Of a stretch of DNA of 32,782 nt, positions 31,373 to 32,782 are shown one piece after another (the stretch's first letter is position 1; every line of letters starts with the position of its first letter). Source of the DNA: an uncultured Clostridia bacterium (GTDB lineage: Bacteria > Bacillota > Clostridia > Oscillospirales > CAG-272). Made by a program: the position numbers and the translations under genes. The stretch lies in the NCBI GenBank assembly GCA_947628165.1, contig CANQYV010000017.1:1-32782 (forward strand), in the 5' to 3' direction. The notes under the pieces were generated by a model that saw only the letters and a program-made list of their open reading frames with translations, had not been told where the DNA came from and searched no databases.

Positions 31373-32134
31373 ATGAAAAAATTCGACTTATATAAACTTC
31401 TGAGGCTCGGCGCCGCCGCGCTCTCCGCGCTCGTCATTCTGTCGCTCGCCGCTTGCAGCGGGGATGAGGACAAGCAGACGGACGGCACGGGCGAGGGAAC
31501 GAACGTGCATATAAACGTCGGCGGGAAAAACGACAAAGAAACAAGCGGGGATGACAAAGCGACGGACGCGGCGGAGGAAACTCCCGACGCCGACGACACG
31601 GGCACGAAAGAGCCGCAGACCGAGGCTCCCGGGACCGACACGGAAGGGAAGACGGACAAGCCGTCTGACGAGACGACGGCGAGCGCTTCCGGCGAGACCG
31701 GAAAGTTTACGGCGGATGACGCGACAATAACCGTCAACGGCGTCGTGATACGCATCGGGGACGATTTTCTCCCGAACTACGAAAAGGTCGGCGATGCCGA
31801 GGTCGTCGAGGGGCAGGCATGCCTTGACGGCGGATACGACACGAACTATTACTACGGCGGCGAGGAATTCGTCGTCTTTACCGTCGCGGAGGACGGAAAA
31901 CAGATCATATACGATATCTACATAACGTCTCCAGAGTATAAGACAAACAAGGGCGCCGAGGTCGGAAAGACGACGGCGGAGGAGCTGCTCGATATGTACG
32001 GCTTTGCGAACGACAGCTATTTCGGCACATATGAATATAAGCTCGAGGGGACCGATATCGTCGCGTCGTTCACGTTTGACGATTCCGACATACTCGAAAG
32101 CATCGACATAATCGACGAAGGGGTGACCGGTTAA
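31373..32134 (+). CDS. Hypothetical lipoprotein with acidic Thr-rich linker
   Basis: 253 residues. A signal peptide ends in the lipobox LAAC (Cys28). Residues ~29-110 are a low-complexity Asp/Glu/Thr/Gly/Lys linker, as in surface lipoproteins that span the wall. The C-terminal ~140 residues (FTADDATITVNGVVIRIGDDF ... NYYYGGEEFVVFTVAEDGKQIIYDIYITSPEYKTNKGAEVGKTTAEELLDMYG ... LESIDIIDEG) form a compact beta-rich domain that I cannot name. The ATG at 31373 has AAAGGGAG 9 nt upstream. The stop codon overlaps the next gene's ATG (TAATG), so the two are translated together. Confidence 0.85.
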   Translation: MKKFDLYKLLRLGAAALSALVILSLAACSGDEDKQTDGTGEGTNVHINVGGKNDKETSGDDKATDAAEETPDADDTGTKEPQTEAPGTDTEGKTDKPSDETTASASGETGKFTADDATITVNGVVIRIGDDFLPNYEKVGDAEVVEGQACLDGGYDTNYYYGGEEFVVFTVAEDGKQIIYDIYITSPEYKTNKGAEVGKTTAEELLDMYGFANDSYFGTYEYKLEGTDIVASFTFDDSDILESIDIIDEGVTG

Positions 32135-32782
32135 TGGGCAGATCGAAGGCAGCGAAGGCGGGCGCAAAGGATAAATCCGAAAGAGCGCGCCGCCGCGCGA
32201 AAGAGGAGGCCAGAAAAGAGGCGTCCGCCCCCGGGACAGGCTCCGATAAAAAGCACGAAAAAAAGGCGTCCCGGCCGAAAAAGACATCCGCCGCGGCGGA
32301 CGCTTCGGCGAAGAAGGGACGCAGGATGACGGCGGCGCTCGCGGGAGCTTCCGCCGCCGTCGTACTTATTGTGGGCGGCGCGGCGTTCGTTTACGCGAGG
32401 GCCCACGCGACAGGCTGGAGCCGATCCGGCGAGGGGACGCGCTATTATGTCGACGGTCAGTATCTGACGGGCGTGACGGAGGTCGCGGGGACGGAGTATG
32501 TGTTCTCCGACGACGGGCTGTTCGTCGAGGGCTGGGTCACCGACGGGGAGAGCGTATACTATCAGACACAGGAAGACGGCATCATGACGGGCGTCGTCAA
32601 TATCGAAGGGGAGAAGTACGACCTCGGAGACGACGGCAGGCTGTTGACGGGAGTCATCGAGACCGAGGACGGGCTCTTCTGCCGCGACGAGCACGGAATG
32701 GCTGCGGGGGGGGGTCCCTTTAAGACAGACGACGGAATGTATCTTGTCGGAGAGGGCGGCGCCGTCCTTTACGGCATGAACG
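32134..32782 (+). CDS. Membrane-anchored protein with cell-wall-binding-like repeats (3'-partial)
   Basis: An ATG at 32134 overlaps the preceding TAA, and the frame stays open to the window edge (216 residues visible). A strongly basic, Ala/Lys/Arg/Ser-rich cytoplasmic N-terminus (1-64) is followed by one transmembrane helix (~65-88) and then extracellular repeats of about 20 residues (YYVDGQYLTGV, YVFSDDGLFVEGW, VYYQTQEDGIMTGV, KYDLGDDGRLLTGV). The pattern Tyr/Phe-x-x-Asp-Gly-x-(M/L)-x-Thr-Gly is that of choline/cell-wall-binding modules of Firmicutes. The catalytic part, if any (amidase, glucosaminidase, peptidase), lies beyond the edge. A run of nine G (32706-32714) within codons 191-194 could be a slippage site. 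Confidence 0.78.
   Translation, partial: MGRSKAAKAGAKDKSERARRRAKEEARKEASAPGTGSDKKHEKKASRPKKTSAAADASAKKGRRMTAALAGASAAVVLIVGGAAFVYARAHATGWSRSGEGTRYYVDGQYLTGVTEVAGTEYVFSDDGLFVEGWVTDGESVYYQTQEDGIMTGVVNIEGEKYDLGDDGRLLTGVIETEDGLFCRDEHGMAAGGGPFKTDDGMYLVGEGGAVLYGMN

Noticed and set aside
1-32782. tRNA, rRNA, CRISPR, IS element, prophage or known riboswitch
   Set aside because: Looked for in all intergenic stretches; no cloverleaf, spaced repeats, transposase, integrase or recognised riboswitch core was seen by eye. Covariance-model searches were not possible here.

Overview
The window is about 33 kb of high-GC bacterial chromosome. It most likely comes from a strictly anaerobic, endospore-forming Firmicute of the class Clostridia, possibly a gut lineage. 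The evidence is gene content: an oxygen-sensitive class III ribonucleotide reductase, a PPi-type phosphofructokinase, a flavodiiron/rubredoxin oxygen- or NO-reducing protein, RNase J, RemA, a PASTA-domain PrkC kinase with its phosphatase, and a 24-residue SpoVM. Promoters are of sigma-A type (TTGACA/TTGAAA-N17-TATACT/TAAAAT). I see no rRNA, tRNA, CRISPR array, insertion sequence or prophage. Most of the window is core genome.

Layout. Positions 1-2057 (+): the 3' end of nrdD, fused to a thioredoxin/glutaredoxin-like domain, then a thioredoxin-reductase homologue whose NADPH 2'-phosphate motif is missing. Positions 2268-4136 (+): a beta-helix lipoprotein of the Cthe_2159/DUF4353 type. Positions 4195-4644 (-): a small helical protein. 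Positions 4865-7196 (+): a YitT-family membrane protein and PPi-type phosphofructokinase, each with its own promoter. Positions 7334-10625 (-): a small tail-anchored protein, RNase J (with a structured leader of about 250 nt), a Dabb protein and a DUF4430 protein. Positions 10795-11868 (+): a sugar-nucleotide pyrophosphorylase-like protein. Positions 11882-15316 (-): yifB, a diacylglycerol kinase and an M19 dipeptidase, behind a clear promoter. Positions 15499-15573 (+): spoVM.

Positions 15636-29106 (-) look like one 14-gene operon with one visible promoter (29146-29174) and one strong terminator (15587-15644). It runs DUF5685, dnaJ-like, membrane protein, yicC, remA, rpoZ, priA, def, fmt, rsmB, rlmN, stp, prkC, rsgA. 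Genes overlap or are spaced by 4-74 nt. It joins transcription (omega), replication restart, initiator formylation and peptide deformylation, rRNA methylation, ribosome assembly and Ser/Thr phospho-signalling. gmk, which usually sits between remA and rpoZ, is absent.

Positions 29310-31103 (+): a four-domain flavodiiron-flavin reductase-rubredoxin protein, divergent from the operon. Positions 31373-32782 (+): a lipoprotein and, overlapping its stop codon, an unfinished gene for a membrane-anchored protein with cell-wall-binding-like repeats.

The most unusual items are the nrdD-thioredoxin fusion beside an atypical TrxR, the inverted spoVM next to rsgA, the missing gmk, a terminator with no room for a promoter before trxB, a 22-bp hairpin at 7267-7314, and the structured RNase J leader. 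I found no clearly new multi-gene system. The nrdD-Trx/TrxR pair is the best candidate for new biochemistry.
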